Positions 38,169 through 52,005 of a stretch of DNA of 64,000 nucleotides are shown piece by piece. Location of the stretch: positions 1,241,816 to 1,305,815 of the forward strand of contig VWZP01005240.1 of NCBI GenBank assembly GCA_013396995.1, read 5' to 3'. The translations under genes and the position numbers were made by a program. The notes beneath the pieces were generated by a model. It worked only from the letters and a program-made list of their open reading frames with translations, did no database searches and had not been told where the DNA came from. The DNA comes from Dicaeum eximium. Taxonomy: Eukaryota > Chordata > Aves > Passeriformes > Dicaeidae. The number at the start of each line of letters is the position of its first letter. Position 1 is the stretch's first letter.

Positions 38169-41100
38169 CTTTCAGGTATTTTAAATGCTCTGCCATAATC
38201 TTAGCAGTTAGATTGAAAATAAAGTACAGACACAGAACATTCTGTTCTGATTTCCTACTTCTCTGAAAAACACATCAACATGAACTCTGCACAAAAAAAA
38301 ATCCTTCTTGCTTTATCATATTCCCTCTTGAAACTGAACAAGAATTTCCCATTCCCTGTCATTCCCACAGGAAAGACTCCTTCTGGCTAAGGGTGAAAAC
38401 CAGAAGCCTGAGTCAGTGAAGAGGGGGAAGGCATCTGAAAAATCCGCTGAGAGAGTCAGAGAGAGAAACAGCTACACCAGAAAAGATGATGACCTCAAAA
38501 TGTGCATGATTCTCAGGTGTTACTAAGAATGATGCATTCTCTTTGGTTCACAAGAGTATTTTTGCAGACTTTGCAGTTCTGTTCATGAAGGTACCAGAAG
38601 AAGTGTAGCCATTAATCCAATCCCCTGCCTGGGATAATTACTCCTGTTCAAGTCTGATGACCTTGAGTAGAGCATGGCAATAACGGGGCCAAAGACTCTT
38701 CTAATATTTGCATCAACCTTGGCTATCTATCTCTGTCAAGTATAATGAAAAATTCCCATTCCTCATAGCATTTGTGCACTTGTAAGCATAGCATTCAATT
38801 ACATGAGGCCCTGTGAAACTGATCCTGCACATATTTGGCAAAAAACTTTTACTGCAGTGAATCAAGATAGAATCTTGCTTTGCTGCTAATTAATATTGAA
38901 CTAATAATTTGTTTCTTAAAAGCAAGGTTAATTTAGCATGTATAGGCATTTTAGCAAGTTCATATCCAAGAGACCAGTGTATTTTCATTGCTTATGTTCA
39001 TTGGCAATGTTTCACTCCACTGCTCCTTGGTGGAGGTATTTTGCTAACTTGCAAATAATATCTGTACAACCAATAAATTATTTTCCATAATGAAAACTTA
39101 CTCTTCCAGGTTGCTCTTTATCTAACAGTATAGGATTGCTCAGACTTGTTAACAACTGTAATTACACAGTTAATGAAGAGGTGCGTGCTCTTAGCTACAA
39201 TTTTACATCACTATACTCCTTTTGTACCATGGATACTAAATGCAAACTGGTTCACTATCTTCCTATGACTGCTATGATTCCAGACACACAGTGGTGCAGA
39301 CACTCAATGTCCAGGTTACTGCTTACATCTTTGAAACTAAGAAAGGCTGGTAAATGGTCATAAAGCAGCAAATGTTTTCAAGGAAGCAAGCAAAAAAAAA
39401 AAAAGGCAAGAGAAAAAAAAAAAAGCAAGAGAAACAGTTTTCATAGGAAGCAGCATAAAGTCAACTACAAGCTAAAGAATCATAGGAGGAAAAGGAAAAC
39501 AGAATGCCCTTATTTTGTAGGGGACATCAGGAGAGATGGAACATTTTCCCTTCTTTTTCTATTCAAGCCAGCCCACTATTCCATTCTTTTTAAAGATCCT
39601 GATGAAGCTGTTCACCACACCAGAATTCCCTCCAAAGAATGTTTTCCTTCCCCCATTTTCACTGTACAAAAGAGAAGGTTGCAACCAGAGGTTGCTTTAG
39701 AGAACTGCAATTGGTGAAGCACGCTGTAGAACACCTTGCCATAGCCAGGAGCACATGCAGCCTTCAGCCACCCTCTCCCTCCCGCAGGCTGCAAGCATTC
39801 ACACTTCAGTCCTGATGTTATCACTTGAGACATAACGTGGATTGTTAATTTTCATTTCTTTCACCAAAAGACAGCTGTGAAAGAAGGTGAATCTCAACTG
39901 CTTATGAACACTGCGGCTGGGCGGGTCAGCTAAAGGTCCTAAGAAATGCAAAGCACATAAGAACACCTCTTCCTTCCTGTTTTGTCATCACTGTTGGCTT
40001 AAAAGAGTGTAGTGGAAGGATCAAAACCACTTACTGATCAGCTTGCAGTGCATGATGTTCTGCACTGAAATTCCTGCAGACTGGAACAATGCGAGCAACA
40101 CCACAAATCAAGACTGCTGCTTATGCTGGCTTTATATTTGGTAATACATTCCATTCTGTACTATTCTCGCAAAAAGACAGAAAATCTTCACATCAAAAAC
40201 TAGTTGTACTGAGATAGAAGACACTGACTTTTAGACAAAAATCCTCCTTATTTGTAGCAGACAAAAAAGCCACTCTCAGAGCTACAGTCTGTAAGAAAAA
40301 AGCTAAAATAATTCTGAATGCAGGTCAAGAGGTACCATTTTAAAGTCTTCAGACTGAAAATAAGAATACCCACTTTTGGTGAAAGAGAAACTGCTGTGCT
40401 ATGACAATAATGGAAAATCTCCTCACAAATATCCTTCACTAGAATATTAACAACATGACCTTAACAACTTATACAGAGCATTTATGCACACAAGGCTGTT
40501 TCCTGACTTGTTCCCTGGGACTATGCTTTCCTCTCAACCATTCATGTCTCTTCCAGCTGATACCTTTTAAGTCCTAGGGCTAAAAGATGGAGCCCACTAT
40601 CTATACTGAATACAACATTAAAGTGCCTTTCAATACTATAGGGTTAAGTACTTCTCCACCTGGACCCCACTAGCAAGTAGGCATCCTCCCTGGGTTCTCC
40701 AGCTGAAGATTTTCTGTGGTATATGTCAAACTGTTGTTTGAGTTCCTGTTCTCTCAATCTCTCACATCCAGGTTGATCTCATTTGTACAAGATTACACCA
40801 CTATCAACTCAGTTTACTGAACATAAATGTAAGAATTTATCTATTTAAAGGCCAAATATTCTTCCACCTAGTCGGATCTCTTGAATAATATAGGTAACAG
40901 AATGTCATTAAGGAGAAACAAGAGTAATCTGATAGGACTCACTGCATTAAAATCAACTTTGTGCCTTGCTGTCAGTGGAGAGAAACTGTCCTTCAAGGCA
41001 ATACACAGAATCTAATACTGAAATTCTGAGGCACCAATGCTCTCTCTCTGTTGTCTAGGGAGGGAACAGCAGGTCCAAATTTTGGTCTTACTGGAAGAAA

Positions 41101-41180
41101 TGTCCATCTCTGTTGTTAAGCTTTTTCTGACATTCAAGAAGTCTGCAGAAAAACTACATATTTGTAGATCAATAAAGGAT

Positions 41181-41231
41181 TATAGGAATATTTTTGTCCC
41201 TATAATTCCATATAGGGATATTTTTGTCCCT
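41181..41231. repeat. 21-nt direct repeat, period 30
   Basis: Two copies of TATAGG(A/G)ATATTTTTGTCC with a following CT are separated by 9 nt, with one mismatch. Confidence 0.9.
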
Positions 41232-43319
41232 TTCAATGGCATTTAGGGCACTGAATACTGAATTCTGCTTTTCTGTGGGTTGGATTTTGTTTTTAGATTC
41301 CTGTGGCATATATCTAATCATCTATTTAGCGAGTTTGACAAACCAGGCCAGTAAGTCAGCAGTAAGAGCTTGAGAAGCAATTAGCCTATGCATGCATCCT
41401 GCTTCACTACAAAGTTTAGAAATAAACACAAATAACATCAAATTTTCAGCTGCCCTTGAAATGTATAAAGAAATAACCAACAAGAAATTAATTTTCTGAT
41501 TCCTGATCACAAAATGATGGAACAGTCAAGAACTGATGGAGATGGTGATCCAGAGGGTATTTGTCAAATTACTGTACTGTTAACCCAGACCTCATGATCC
41601 TCCTCTAAAATACGCCTACAAGAATAAAGAGTTGTAAGTTATTTTTTCTTAAAGCTAACTTGGACTCCTAACTGAGAGTTGAGAAGATTGCTAAAAATTA
41701 CATGCTATTATGTCCTTAAATTTAGCCTATGTTAATAACCTCCATCAACCTCATTTCTTGTGCTGAAGCCAATAAATTGATTTTACTTATACACAAGAAC
41801 GGTATTCAATCTTGACTACAGAGACATCATGAGACAGACAATTCACTAACTTCTAGTGGTTAATCAGCTGAAATGTTAAAACCTGTTAAAAATGTGTTCT
41901 TACTTTGAAGCCTTGGCCCTGTTATACCTTTCTCAGCTCAAAATTAATGTCCCTGCTCTTATTCCTGTAAACACAGATAACTGTCTTTTTGATCAGTTAA
42001 AGAGACTTAGGTCCAAAATCTCCCTCTAAGTATTTTCTACACTCTCTTCTCAAAACTGTCAACAACCTTTAAGCATTTTTAAGGGTTTTTTTGACACAAA
42101 CCCTAACATTTTGCTCCAGTAAACAAAGACATGCATACATTTATTTCCCTCAGTATGTCCATGACTTACTCTGCAAAACCTGTTGTAACATCCCCGTTAC
42201 GGAGATGAGTTCAGAGTTCCCTGCCTGCTGTTCTATGTCTCCTGTTTTCTCCAAAACATTGTACAAATTTGCAGCCTTACAATATCCTAGCTATGGCCCA
42301 TACTCTTAGAATTATGTCTCTTCAGAAAGTTACAAAGAACTCTCTTGATTGGTATTGTTTATAAAGTATTTAATATTATGGTATTTTTATCAGACCAGTA
42401 TTTACATTGTCTGCAAAAATTATTATCCATGAATGTCTTCACATACCTCCTAGATCATTAATAAAAAATAAATAATCACAAAAACAATGAGATTAGATTC
42501 TTGCAAAACATGACACACATGCCAGTTCATTAAACATTTCCACTGATAACTTCCAGTTACTCCACTCAAAATCTATTAGACTGTGCTCTTTTGCTGGGAA
42601 GTGTCAGTACTTTTATGCTGAACATCTTGCATCAAATATCTTACTGAAATCTTTTGATTATGGAAAGTTACTTAACCTAAACCTGTACCCATTAAATACT
42701 AAAAACCATTTTCTTATTACTTGATTTCCTACCAAATTGTTGAGTACATCACTCTATTTCTTTCCAAATACAAGCCCATCACAGCAGCACCTTTTATTTC
42801 ATACTGATTGTTTCTATTTTTTCTATCTAGTGGCAGCCCGTTTCTTGGTTATGATGGCTTTTTTCCTGGAATGCTTCCAAAACACTTTTATTTGCCTTGA
42901 AAAAAACAGACAAGGATCAAGGATTTTTCGTGCCATCTAGAAATCTCCTACATATCACATCTTTTGTCATTTTGAACTTTTTTTTTTAATATATCTAATT
43001 GCTGCTTTTGCTTTTACTTGTGGCTAGTACAGGCTTTATGAAACATGTAACATCTTTCCTGATGGCAGAACTATGAACTCTCATCTGTTCTCCTAAATGC
43101 CACCCCAACCCCTGCTAATAACATTAATTTCTGACTTTTTTTTTCCCCTTGGAAAATAAGTTTTTCCCCAAGAATAGCATCATAAGGCTATTTGTTTTCA
43201 CGATCCCTTCGGTAAAATTTCAAGTGTGGCAATGTCAGAAGCTACAATATCAACACCAGAAAATCAACACACACACACAAGGGGAATGAAACCACCATCC
43301 TCTCGTTTCTCACCAGTTC

Positions 43320-43660
43320 CCCAGGCATGAAATGCAAATGCCCTCATGAAATGACTCTGCAGAAGACAAGCTGTAGCTGTCCAGGAGCTGCTCCTGTGAG
43401 AATGGGAGCTGTGAGTGGGTGCTGCCAGTTTTCAGGCCCAAGGTGGCTGTCATGAGCTCAGATGGCGATGAGCTGTGCCCACCAGGTGCTGGGACTGGAC
43501 CAGGGCCAGGGTGAGCCCCAGGCTGGTGCCAGACAGGGATCTGCTCCCACAGAGGCTGCCTGGGAGCCTCTGCCTGGGCTCAGTCCCTGAGCTCCAGCCA
43601 TGACTTCAGAAAGGGGACAGCTGTCTTCAAATAATTTTGCAATTGCCAAAAAAGTGGCGT
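43320..43660. other. GC-rich patch of unknown origin
   Basis: This is a roughly 340-nt island of clearly higher GC inside AT-rich intron, rich in CCAGG, CTGGG and GAGCTG words. Open frames across it are short and compositionally biased, and I recognise no protein. It could be a degraded repeat or a regulatory element; the sequence alone does not decide. Confidence 0.4.
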
Positions 43661-46327
43661 GACCTGCTCACTTCACAAGAGCAGCAAAGCCAATACAGGC
43701 TGTCAATTTAAATCAAGAGTTTGCAGGTGAAATATGCAGCGTTGTGCACCCTCAGTGTGCCCCGCTCGTTTGCTGCACAGTAGCTCTGGGAATGCAGAGC
43801 TGCCATCCCACCAGTCACCTCCACATCCAAAAAACACTAAAGCTACGCAAAAGCACCACCACTGTTTCAGTGCAGGGGACTGAAAGCTCATTTAAATTCA
43901 CAGGCTCACCACGTATTTGGCAAAGACAAATTCCTTCACAGAACCTAGGGGATGTTTAATGTTTATGCATGGATTACAGTTTGCATATGCAGCCTGTTTA
44001 TGACTAATTTTGCAGAGGATGCTCACTACACTTTCAGAAAGCGTGCCTATCCTGTGGCTGTTCAAGTGATGAGCCACCAAACAGCACAACAATAGAGTAA
44101 AAGAGAGCACACCAACATACACAGTCAGAGCTGCTTAATTAACTGACAGAATTTCAAGGTTTGTTTCTGTCTGAACCTGTTAATTCTTGCCTTAAGTTTT
44201 ATATATTCCAAGAACTGATGAGCAGACAGAAGCAGCATTTTGCAAAGAATCAGTCTGATGAGCGTAACATGTTTATTACTATATCAGTCTTTAATAATGG
44301 TTAAGTATTATAGTGCTGGCAATTGCTCAATACTATTCTTTTAAACAACAAACTCTTTAGCTCTGGTACAACTCACTTCATATTTTGACGAGAAGAATTT
44401 TGTTATTTTTTCAATAGAAATGAAGAAAACCAAACTCATCTCACTTTTTACATATTTTCCTTCTTCCAAACCATCTATGAGACGTGTCAGGGAAGGACAT
44501 CAGTACTGCTTGAAAGGTATCTATGCAGACCTTTTCCAAAGACCAAAGCTTTCTGTTCATCTGTGCTGTTCATCAAGGTTTAGAGCCAAACCTTGGTTAA
44601 AAGCATCAAATCCAAAGCAAAAGCATTTCTAAGGCACAGCACTGCATGCAAGTAAGAAGATTATGTCTGAGGTACATTGACAGCATCACTCCTCCATGGC
44701 CTTATAGATAGCATGAAACTGATAATTTTTACCTTTGACATTGCCTCCAGTGTTTTAGCCATCTGCTTACAGATTGCCAAGTAAACATGCAAGAATGGAT
44801 TTCTTTTTATATTTCACTGGTGATTTGCTAATATTTTATTGGATAGTCTATGGATAGCATACATTTGAGTGATCAGATGTTACTCACCACACAGAAAAAG
44901 ATCAAAATCAAGAATCAGGCACCTAGCTGCACTTGTCAGGAGCTCATAAACACTTAAAAGTGGGTCAGACAGAGCAGTGAGAAGCAGGGCCACACAGCAA
45001 CAGAAATTAATCAAAACACCCAATCTCTGTATTAGATTAGTCAACAGTAGAAGTAGCTAAACATAGTTTTGGCCCATGCAACAGCCAGTTTAAATAGAGA
45101 TAAAAGTTTATTCAAGTAGAAGTAAGAGTTTATATCACCCATAAATTAATGAAAAGTGAACTTACAGTAAGGAGCTGTGCTACTTCTTGTGAAAGTAGAA
45201 AAGATAAATTTTAATGTTGCAAGCTGTGTATTTTAATACCTCATTTCTGAGCACCGCTATTTATTCAATAGCTCACTTCCTAGCCTTGAAGACAGAGGAG
45301 GCTGACTCACACTAGGTGGAAATCAAAGAACAGGCAGATGTCTGGAGGGTATATGCTGTTACTGCATTCATAAAGCAGACCTTTTGTTTCCTTACAATGG
45401 TCTAAATAAAAGGGAACAAGAATGGTTTGCATTGTATTTCCATCTCAGGAATGACAGTTTCTTGTAGAAATCTCCCAATTGCTCTTTAATGATTATATTC
45501 ACCAGCTACTAAAAATAGAAAGTTTTCAATGAAAAAAAACTGCTCCCCCTGAAAAAAAACCTCAGAGTTTTTTATATAAACAGAGTTTTGAAAACCAATT
45601 CTCTTTGGTTTGAGAAATCTGATCAGGGAAAGAAAGAAAAAAAAAAGCAACAACTTACTGTATGGCAGATATATACTAAACTAGTAATTAACACTCATTA
45701 CTAGGCCTAACCACAAAACAAAATTTAGCATAAATCATAGCAAGGGTTAAAGCTTTTAGAATTAGCCTGTTTTTATTTTCCAAACATTTTCTGAATTTTA
45801 TTCTATAAATTTCCTTTTCTGAACATTTTCCACATTACTGCGTGTACAATTTTGGAAGTGTTTTCTGTGGTATCTTCCAGAGGTACTTTCATGTAAGTTA
45901 AGGTACTGACATGTAAGTTTGCAGACAGGAACTGAGACTTAATCACAGAAAGACAGGAATGGTAACTACCAGACCTTCAAGTGCCTTGTCACCTAGGAAA
46001 AGCCTGTCCTCCTGGGACACTAAGTCTGTGCTGCAACACATTGAGAAAATTGGAATCCTAAAATGCAACTGAGAAAAAATTACATCTGCAGGAGGAAGCC
46101 TGCATAAGCCTGCATTTTCTAAATAAGTAGAAAATGTCCAGAGGAGGGTGCTGTTTATGATTCTGTACAAAGAATCATAAAGCCACCAGGTCATTAGCTC
46201 CAGGTTGTAAGGAGGCACCTTAATGTGCTTGCAACTCTGTTGTGGGCAAAACAGTCTGCAGTCAGGTAATTTTAGTAGAATTAATTTACTGTAAACAAAA
46301 ACAAACCTCTCACTGCTGATTGCAGTT

Positions 46328-46396
46328 TTGAAAAAAAAAAAAAAAAAAGAGAAACCAAACGAAACAAAAAAAAAGGCAACCAAAAAAAAGAAGGTA
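46328..46396. repeat. Purine-rich A-tract region
   Basis: A run of 18 A (46331-46348) is followed by GA/AAC-rich sequence and further A runs. Its minus-strand translation is a Phe-rich artefact. Confidence 0.9.
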
Positions 46397-46599
46397 AGGA
46401 CTGAGATAGGCACTTACACAACCATCTATCCTTATCCAACCATCTATTCCTGGTCTCAGTTTTCTCTATTTTTGCCATGCATTATGCTCTGTCCATCAAA
46501 ATTGCTGTGCTGAGGTGGCAGTCAAGGTAGGAGCTGAGATAGCAATGTGTGATAGTTTCTTTCTGTCACTGTTTGCTTAACCACTTCTGCTGCTCTATG

Positions 46600-47260
46600 A
46601 TTCAAGGTTTCTGCTGCCTTTTTCCTCCACGCCTCTGATCCAGCCTTGAACATTGATGGTCTGCAGAGCCCTCTGGTGTGTCCCTGCTCCAGCATGGACT
46701 GTCCATGTGTTATAGCCCCTCAGGAGTGAAGGTACCTTGTTTGAGTGGAGAGAGTCCTCTACAGAGATCAGCTTGTCTCCAGCCTCCAGAAGCTGCCTGT
46801 TTTCCTTCTGAACTGTGTTTGGGCAGGGACACCTTTGGCCCGTGGTTAGGTAACTTTTTAATGCCCAGTGGCTAAGATTTTGTACACAAAGCAGGCTTTT
46901 TCCATGACTGTTTCATGTGCCCCACGGGAGGCTGGAGGCAGCTTTGGCAGACATGAAGTGATTTACAATGACCCCTCCTCCAGCTCACCACCTCAGCCCC
47001 TGCAACCTGTGGCCACCAACACCGGCTCCATACAAAGCCACAGTGGCCAGTGGTGCAGAAACGGGGTGTCAGCTCCAGAGGTTTTCAAGCTTTAGCAGGA
47101 GATCCACAGGCTAAACAGTTCTCCACGGGCAACCCTTCCTCAAAAAAGCCCTGTGCCAAAACAAGACCTCAGCTCTCTTCCCATGCCTACAGAGAAATGC
47201 TTATCAGTGAGCAGGAGGTTACTTTGGAGGTAGAGCCCTAGCAGCCTTTTCAGGTGAAAC
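46600..47260 (+). repeat. GC-rich interspersed-repeat-like block
   Basis: This block is distinctly GC-richer than its surroundings. It carries phrases I associate with songbird LTR-type repeats: GTGTCCCTGCTCCAGCATGG, GTGGCCAGTGGTGCAGAAAC, GGTGTCAGCTCCAGAGGTTT and CTCCACGGGCAACCCTTCCT. No coding sequence is supported. Family and boundaries are uncertain, and the match is from memory only. Confidence 0.45.
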
Positions 47261-48659
47261 TAATCTGCTCCAAAATGAAACCATTTTAAAATCACTGAAG
47301 CAAGTACTAGATTTCCTGTTCTGCAGTGCTCCAGGTGAATTCCCTAATCCCCAGGCTCCTGCACAAAAGCTGCCCTCCTTCCTCTTTTCTCTCTCATGGG
47401 CTATGCAATCCACTGGAGACATTTGGCAAACGTCCTTCAGCACAGCAAAAGATGGGGCCCAGTTTGTCTCCTTGAGGGATTAAGTCTGAATTCTTGGTCT
47501 CATATGTTGAAGGGTTTAAAACAGGTCGAATTCTTACCAATTCCATGTACTATGTCTATTATTTTGGAATCCTGGTTTACACACTGATGCCTGCACATTT
47601 GTACATATGCAGACGCATACTGTAACAAAACTATACCAGAGCTGCAGCTGATTGATTTTGGCACAGCGATTTGTAAAGGCAGATATGCTATGGAATAATG
47701 AAATCTATTCTATGATCACTGCACTCAAATAGCTTCCAGACTTTTTAGAAATCTGGGAGTAGTTTGTGACTTCTTTACCCACAACTGGTTTTCCAGCATG
47801 CATCATCAATATGCTCCATGCCTTTATGTGATTTGATTCATTTTGAAACACTGCATCTTAAACATGAATTAACAAATATATCCATCAGAAAAATATGTTG
47901 ACAGTTAGTATTGTGTTGCTGTTCAAAGAGATAAAATTAAAAGAAACTAGGAGGTAATCTGTACTAACTGGTAACATTTTTCCATGTAATTCATAGTATC
48001 ATAACTTATTATTCATCACTGAAACCTCAGCATACAGGCACATAAAACCAACCATTTAAGCTACAGGAACCCTAATTCCTAGAAAGGAAGAAAGTACAAA
48101 AAATGTACATCTTTAATGTAACAAGACATTTAATTTCATATTTAATTCCCGCTCCAGTCCTCTTGGTGAATTTTTTTTACTGCTTAAAAACTCTTTCTGT
48201 ATGACATTAGCAACAGTTACAGATCATCTACTTCCTTTTTAGACTGGCATTGCTGTTCCCACCACTTACATTACATAATTTTGAAGAAAGCACTAAAATA
48301 TGAGACTGCTATATGCTTTCAGCCACTTATTTTAAGAAATGCTATAAAATATTCTTTTTGATTTTTGTTAGCACACTATTTTTATTAATAAGCAAGAGGG
48401 AGCTAATATCTTTTTCAATCCTGAATCCAAGGTGCACCTCAAAATAGTTTCCTCTCCACAGAGCCTCACAGCTGTCTTTAGCAGCACTGGCACTGCCACA
48501 TCCAACACAGCTTGGCAACATTCAAATACCAAGTCCTGCCAAGAAACTACAGACCACGTGCTCAGTACACAGATGTGCTCTGATGAGTCACACCCACCCT
48601 ATATATTTGGTTTGGGTCATTGCAGAACTTAGTTTTTTGAGGTTTGCAATATCAGTATT

Positions 48660-48699
48660 AAAAAAAAAAATTTTTAATTTTTTTTTTTTTTTTTTTTTT
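48660..48699. repeat. A11 - T5 - AA - T22 homopolymer pair
   Basis: Eleven A are followed by five T, two A and twenty-two T, giving self-complementary arms. Confidence 0.92.
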
Positions 48700-49340
48700 C
48701 CAAAGGGGTGTGACCGGAAGGGAATGCTTCACCCTGAGTCAGGTGGATCCATCTAAATGAGAGCCACTAAGAGCTGCAGCATAAACAATCTTTCAGAAGA
48801 CTGGATGGAGCAATCAGGGAAAAAGCATGAAGAAGTGAGATATTATTCTGCTGCAGTGCACCTGACTTCAGCATTTCCCACTTTCTTGACAGAAATATTT
48901 CCTAGAGATCCTGATGGGACTTGCTGAAGTTGTTTCCATGATGGAAGCCACTGCAAGTTGTACGGTTTTCTAGAAGAAGGCTGTAGGAAACTCTGCTGTG
49001 AAAGGACTCAGTGTAAGATTTATTTTCAAGTTTGGTATTTTCTCTGTTTCATCAGCAATTCTGAGCTTTCCTTGGCTGAAGACTAAAGTTATTCTAACTT
49101 ATTCTAAGTAATTTTGCTGTGAATAAAACTTTTGGTTTTTTTTGAGACTGGCAGCTATTCCATCCAAGGACCTCTGAGTCATGCTCTGTCATACCAAGTG
49201 TGGTTTAAAGTTTGAATAATCTCTCTCAGTGATCCAGCCAGTGAAGCCTCTGCAGCTGTGCCTACTCCTGTAGGGATTGCAGCCCATGCATTGAACAAAT
49301 TCTATAAATCATTTGGGAGCAAACTGTTGTGGTGTATTTG
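48700..49340 (+). repeat. Possible solo-LTR-like sequence next to a poly-T run
   Basis: This is a non-coding block after a run of 22 T. It contains GTGAATAAAACTTTTGG near 49120, which resembles an LTR polyadenylation signal and downstream region. I found no clear ends or second copy in the window. It may be ordinary intron. Confidence 0.25.
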
Positions 49341-51262
49341 GGCAATTGGAGAGAAACTTCCATTCCAGAAGCTCCTCCCTTAACTTGTAACTGCTATTCA
49401 AAGGACATCACACAACAGAAGGCAATTATTATTTAATGTCTGACAGATAAAGGTCTGCATCTTATGTGTCTGGTGAGATACGAGTTCCTCTGCCATTCTC
49501 CCATATTGTTTTCCTTTTGCAGTCTCCAAGGAAGCCCAGTGCTTTGGTCTGAGTCTGTATGCTGAAATATTGACAGCTGTTTCAGACAAGAGCTCAGTCT
49601 TTCTTGTACAAACCTCCAGCTCTCCCAGCAGGGCAAAATTTACTGGATTCAGGGCAGTAATAGCTACTCAGACCAGTCACCTCGTATCTGCCAGCACAAC
49701 TTCTTCAAAGTTTGTTTTTCTCTCAACACTAAGGAGAACTTCTGATAACAAGTTCTGCTGGTTTCAGCTAACTTTCCTTGTCTATAGGTTCACATTTGCA
49801 TTACTCAGGTGCTTGTTTCTAGTATCTAACAGCCTGTTAAAGTGGATCATTCCACCCACAAGATTTGAAAACTTCAGAGAATTCTTATTTTTTTCCTCCA
49901 CAAAAGCTGTCTTGACTTTTATTACATCTATCACCCTCACCTAAATCTTACATTCTATTTCCACTAATATGCCCAAACAGACACTGGGTTTCTAAGTCAG
50001 TAGTCTTCTGGTGTCCCTTGGACCTCTGCAAAAATTGGTATCACAGTTGCCTCCCTCTTACCCTGAGTTATCAGCACAACTCTGAGTGACAGAGTCCACG
50101 TGAGAGGTGGCTGCAGCATTTCAGTTGTTTCATCCCTGAGCTTCCTTAGGTGTCTCTGCTGAATACATAGACTTATTTTATTTAATCTATCTATTCCTTG
50201 ACCTCTCCTCCTCGTGCTTCACCTTGAGATAACTGTTGTAGTTAGCCTTCCATAAGTGTAGAAAATCCCTTTCCTCCACAACAAGCACAGAGGCATTAAA
50301 AAAAAAAGTATTCAGTAGATTTACTATGGGGAATCGCACGGCATAATTCTGAATGCAAACTTACTCTGAGAAAGATAAATCAGTTAATTTCTGCACAGTT
50401 TAAAAAATACTTAGTGTTTCTTTCTAGTAATTGTTAAACTTACAGTCACATTTGTCTTCTCAATGCCAATTTAATTTTCCAAAAAGATAATTTTTCTTAA
50501 ATTTTTCTTTTTTTAGTAACCCCTTTCATCTAAGGAAAATTTTGGATGCTTTTGTACTTATTTAAAGTTACCCTATTACCAATTTTCACACACGTTAACA
50601 AACTATTAGATATTAGGAATGGATTCAATTGAATTAATGCCTTTCTATACCTTTTTAGCTTTTTTTTTTTAAGCTGGTCTAGAATTAACTAAATTAATAC
50701 TTTGTTTTCAGTGGTGGAGGGAAAGTAGCTTTCTTATGATTGATTTTTACACTTTAATTAATTTCCAAGGAAACAAAGCAGGAAAGCTGCACAACACAGT
50801 CATCCTTTAAAACATTTACTATTTCTTTTTATATGTATTCATTATCAACAGGTACTTGAATGCACCCAAGATGATTTACAAAAGTTGCCTACAAGAGTAG
50901 GTAACTTCAGTGTGTTTAAGGCAGGACTACAGATAGCTTTTTGGGTGAGTGCCTAACTCTTTCTCCTATTTGTACTATATACAATTAAGTAGTGTATACC
51001 AACTTACAAGTTCAAAGGGCAGAATGTCTCAAATTTGTATTTTTCCAAATTCTTGAAGCTGTGACTTGCATAATAAAACTAAAATAAAATCAAAGAACAA
51101 AATAACAAAATCCTACCATGTCATCTTCTAATTCTGATGTAATTCATTCTAAAAATATTCTCTTTTTATATCTATGTATATTAAAAAAACCTGTTCATTT
51201 CAATAATGCAGTGTACTTCAACAATCGATGTTACATATTCAAAATATAAATTATCCTCCATT

Positions 51263-51386
51263 ATTCAAGGCCAGATTGGATGTGGCTCTGAGCAACCCTA
51301 TCTAATGGAAGGCATCCATGCCTGTGGCAGGGGGATTGGAAACAGAAGATCTTTAAAGTCCCTTCAACTCAATCCATTCTATGGTT
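51263..51386 (+). mobile_element. CR1 LINE 3' fragment (diverged)
   Basis: It shows the CR1 3' order TCAAGGCCAGATTGGATGTG, GAGCAACCCTATCTAATGGA, a CATGCCTGTGGCAGGGGGAT segment, GATCTTTAAAGTCCCTTCAA and CCATTCTATGGTTT. It is more diverged than the copy at 30060-30203, so probably older. It lacks coding sequence. Confidence 0.85.
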
Positions 51387-51925
51387 TCAAGTCTATTCCC
51401 TTTGAAAAAAGGAATTAACACCATAGCTCTACAGCTGGAAGGCTAAAATCTTCCTTTTGTTAATAAAGGAAATTTTCCCGCAAATTCTCTTGCAGAGATA
51501 TTGCCCTGCACAGGGATATCAGATACAAGACAAGCTAGGAACATGTGGCAATGTGGATACAATGGCAACACTGCACCAGTTATAATCACCTCAAAGTGAT
51601 GGGTACAGTGGGCTTACAGCAGTCCCTGCAGGGCTGTTAGTCTGCTCAAGAGCACATCTTTCACTGAAGGGTGAACAACCCTGCATCACTGGTAACACAG
51701 TTAGTGGCTCACAAGAAGCTCTCACTGCACCTACCCTGCAGCTGACGCCAGAATGTTCCTAACACCAAACCTATCTCACAAAATAAAAACCTCTTTAGAG
51801 TGTAGTTTAATATTTTTTGACTATGTGGCTTTCCAGACTAAGAAACCAATTCATTCAGTAAAGTTGGGCTAATCAATCACATGATCAACTCAAGCACACA
51901 TTTGCATGGAATGAAAAACTTGCAT

Positions 51926-52005
51926 CATATCATATCATATCATATCATATCATATCATATCATATCATATCATATCACATCATATCATATCATATCATAT
52001 CATAT
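51926..52005. repeat. (CATAT)16 pentanucleotide array
   Basis: Sixteen 5-nt units over 80 nt; fifteen are CATAT and one (51976-51980) is CACAT. Confidence 0.97.

Noticed and set aside
46331..46348. Poly-A run as the tail of a processed pseudogene
   Set aside because: No gene-like sequence precedes it on either strand.
45943..46413. 156-codon minus-strand open frame, the longest in the window
   Set aside because: Its N-terminal part is a Phe-rich translation of a poly-A region and the rest matches no family; a chance open frame.
49570..49944. 124-codon plus-strand open frame
   Set aside because: Ser/Phe/Thr-rich with no known domain; probably chance in T-rich intron.
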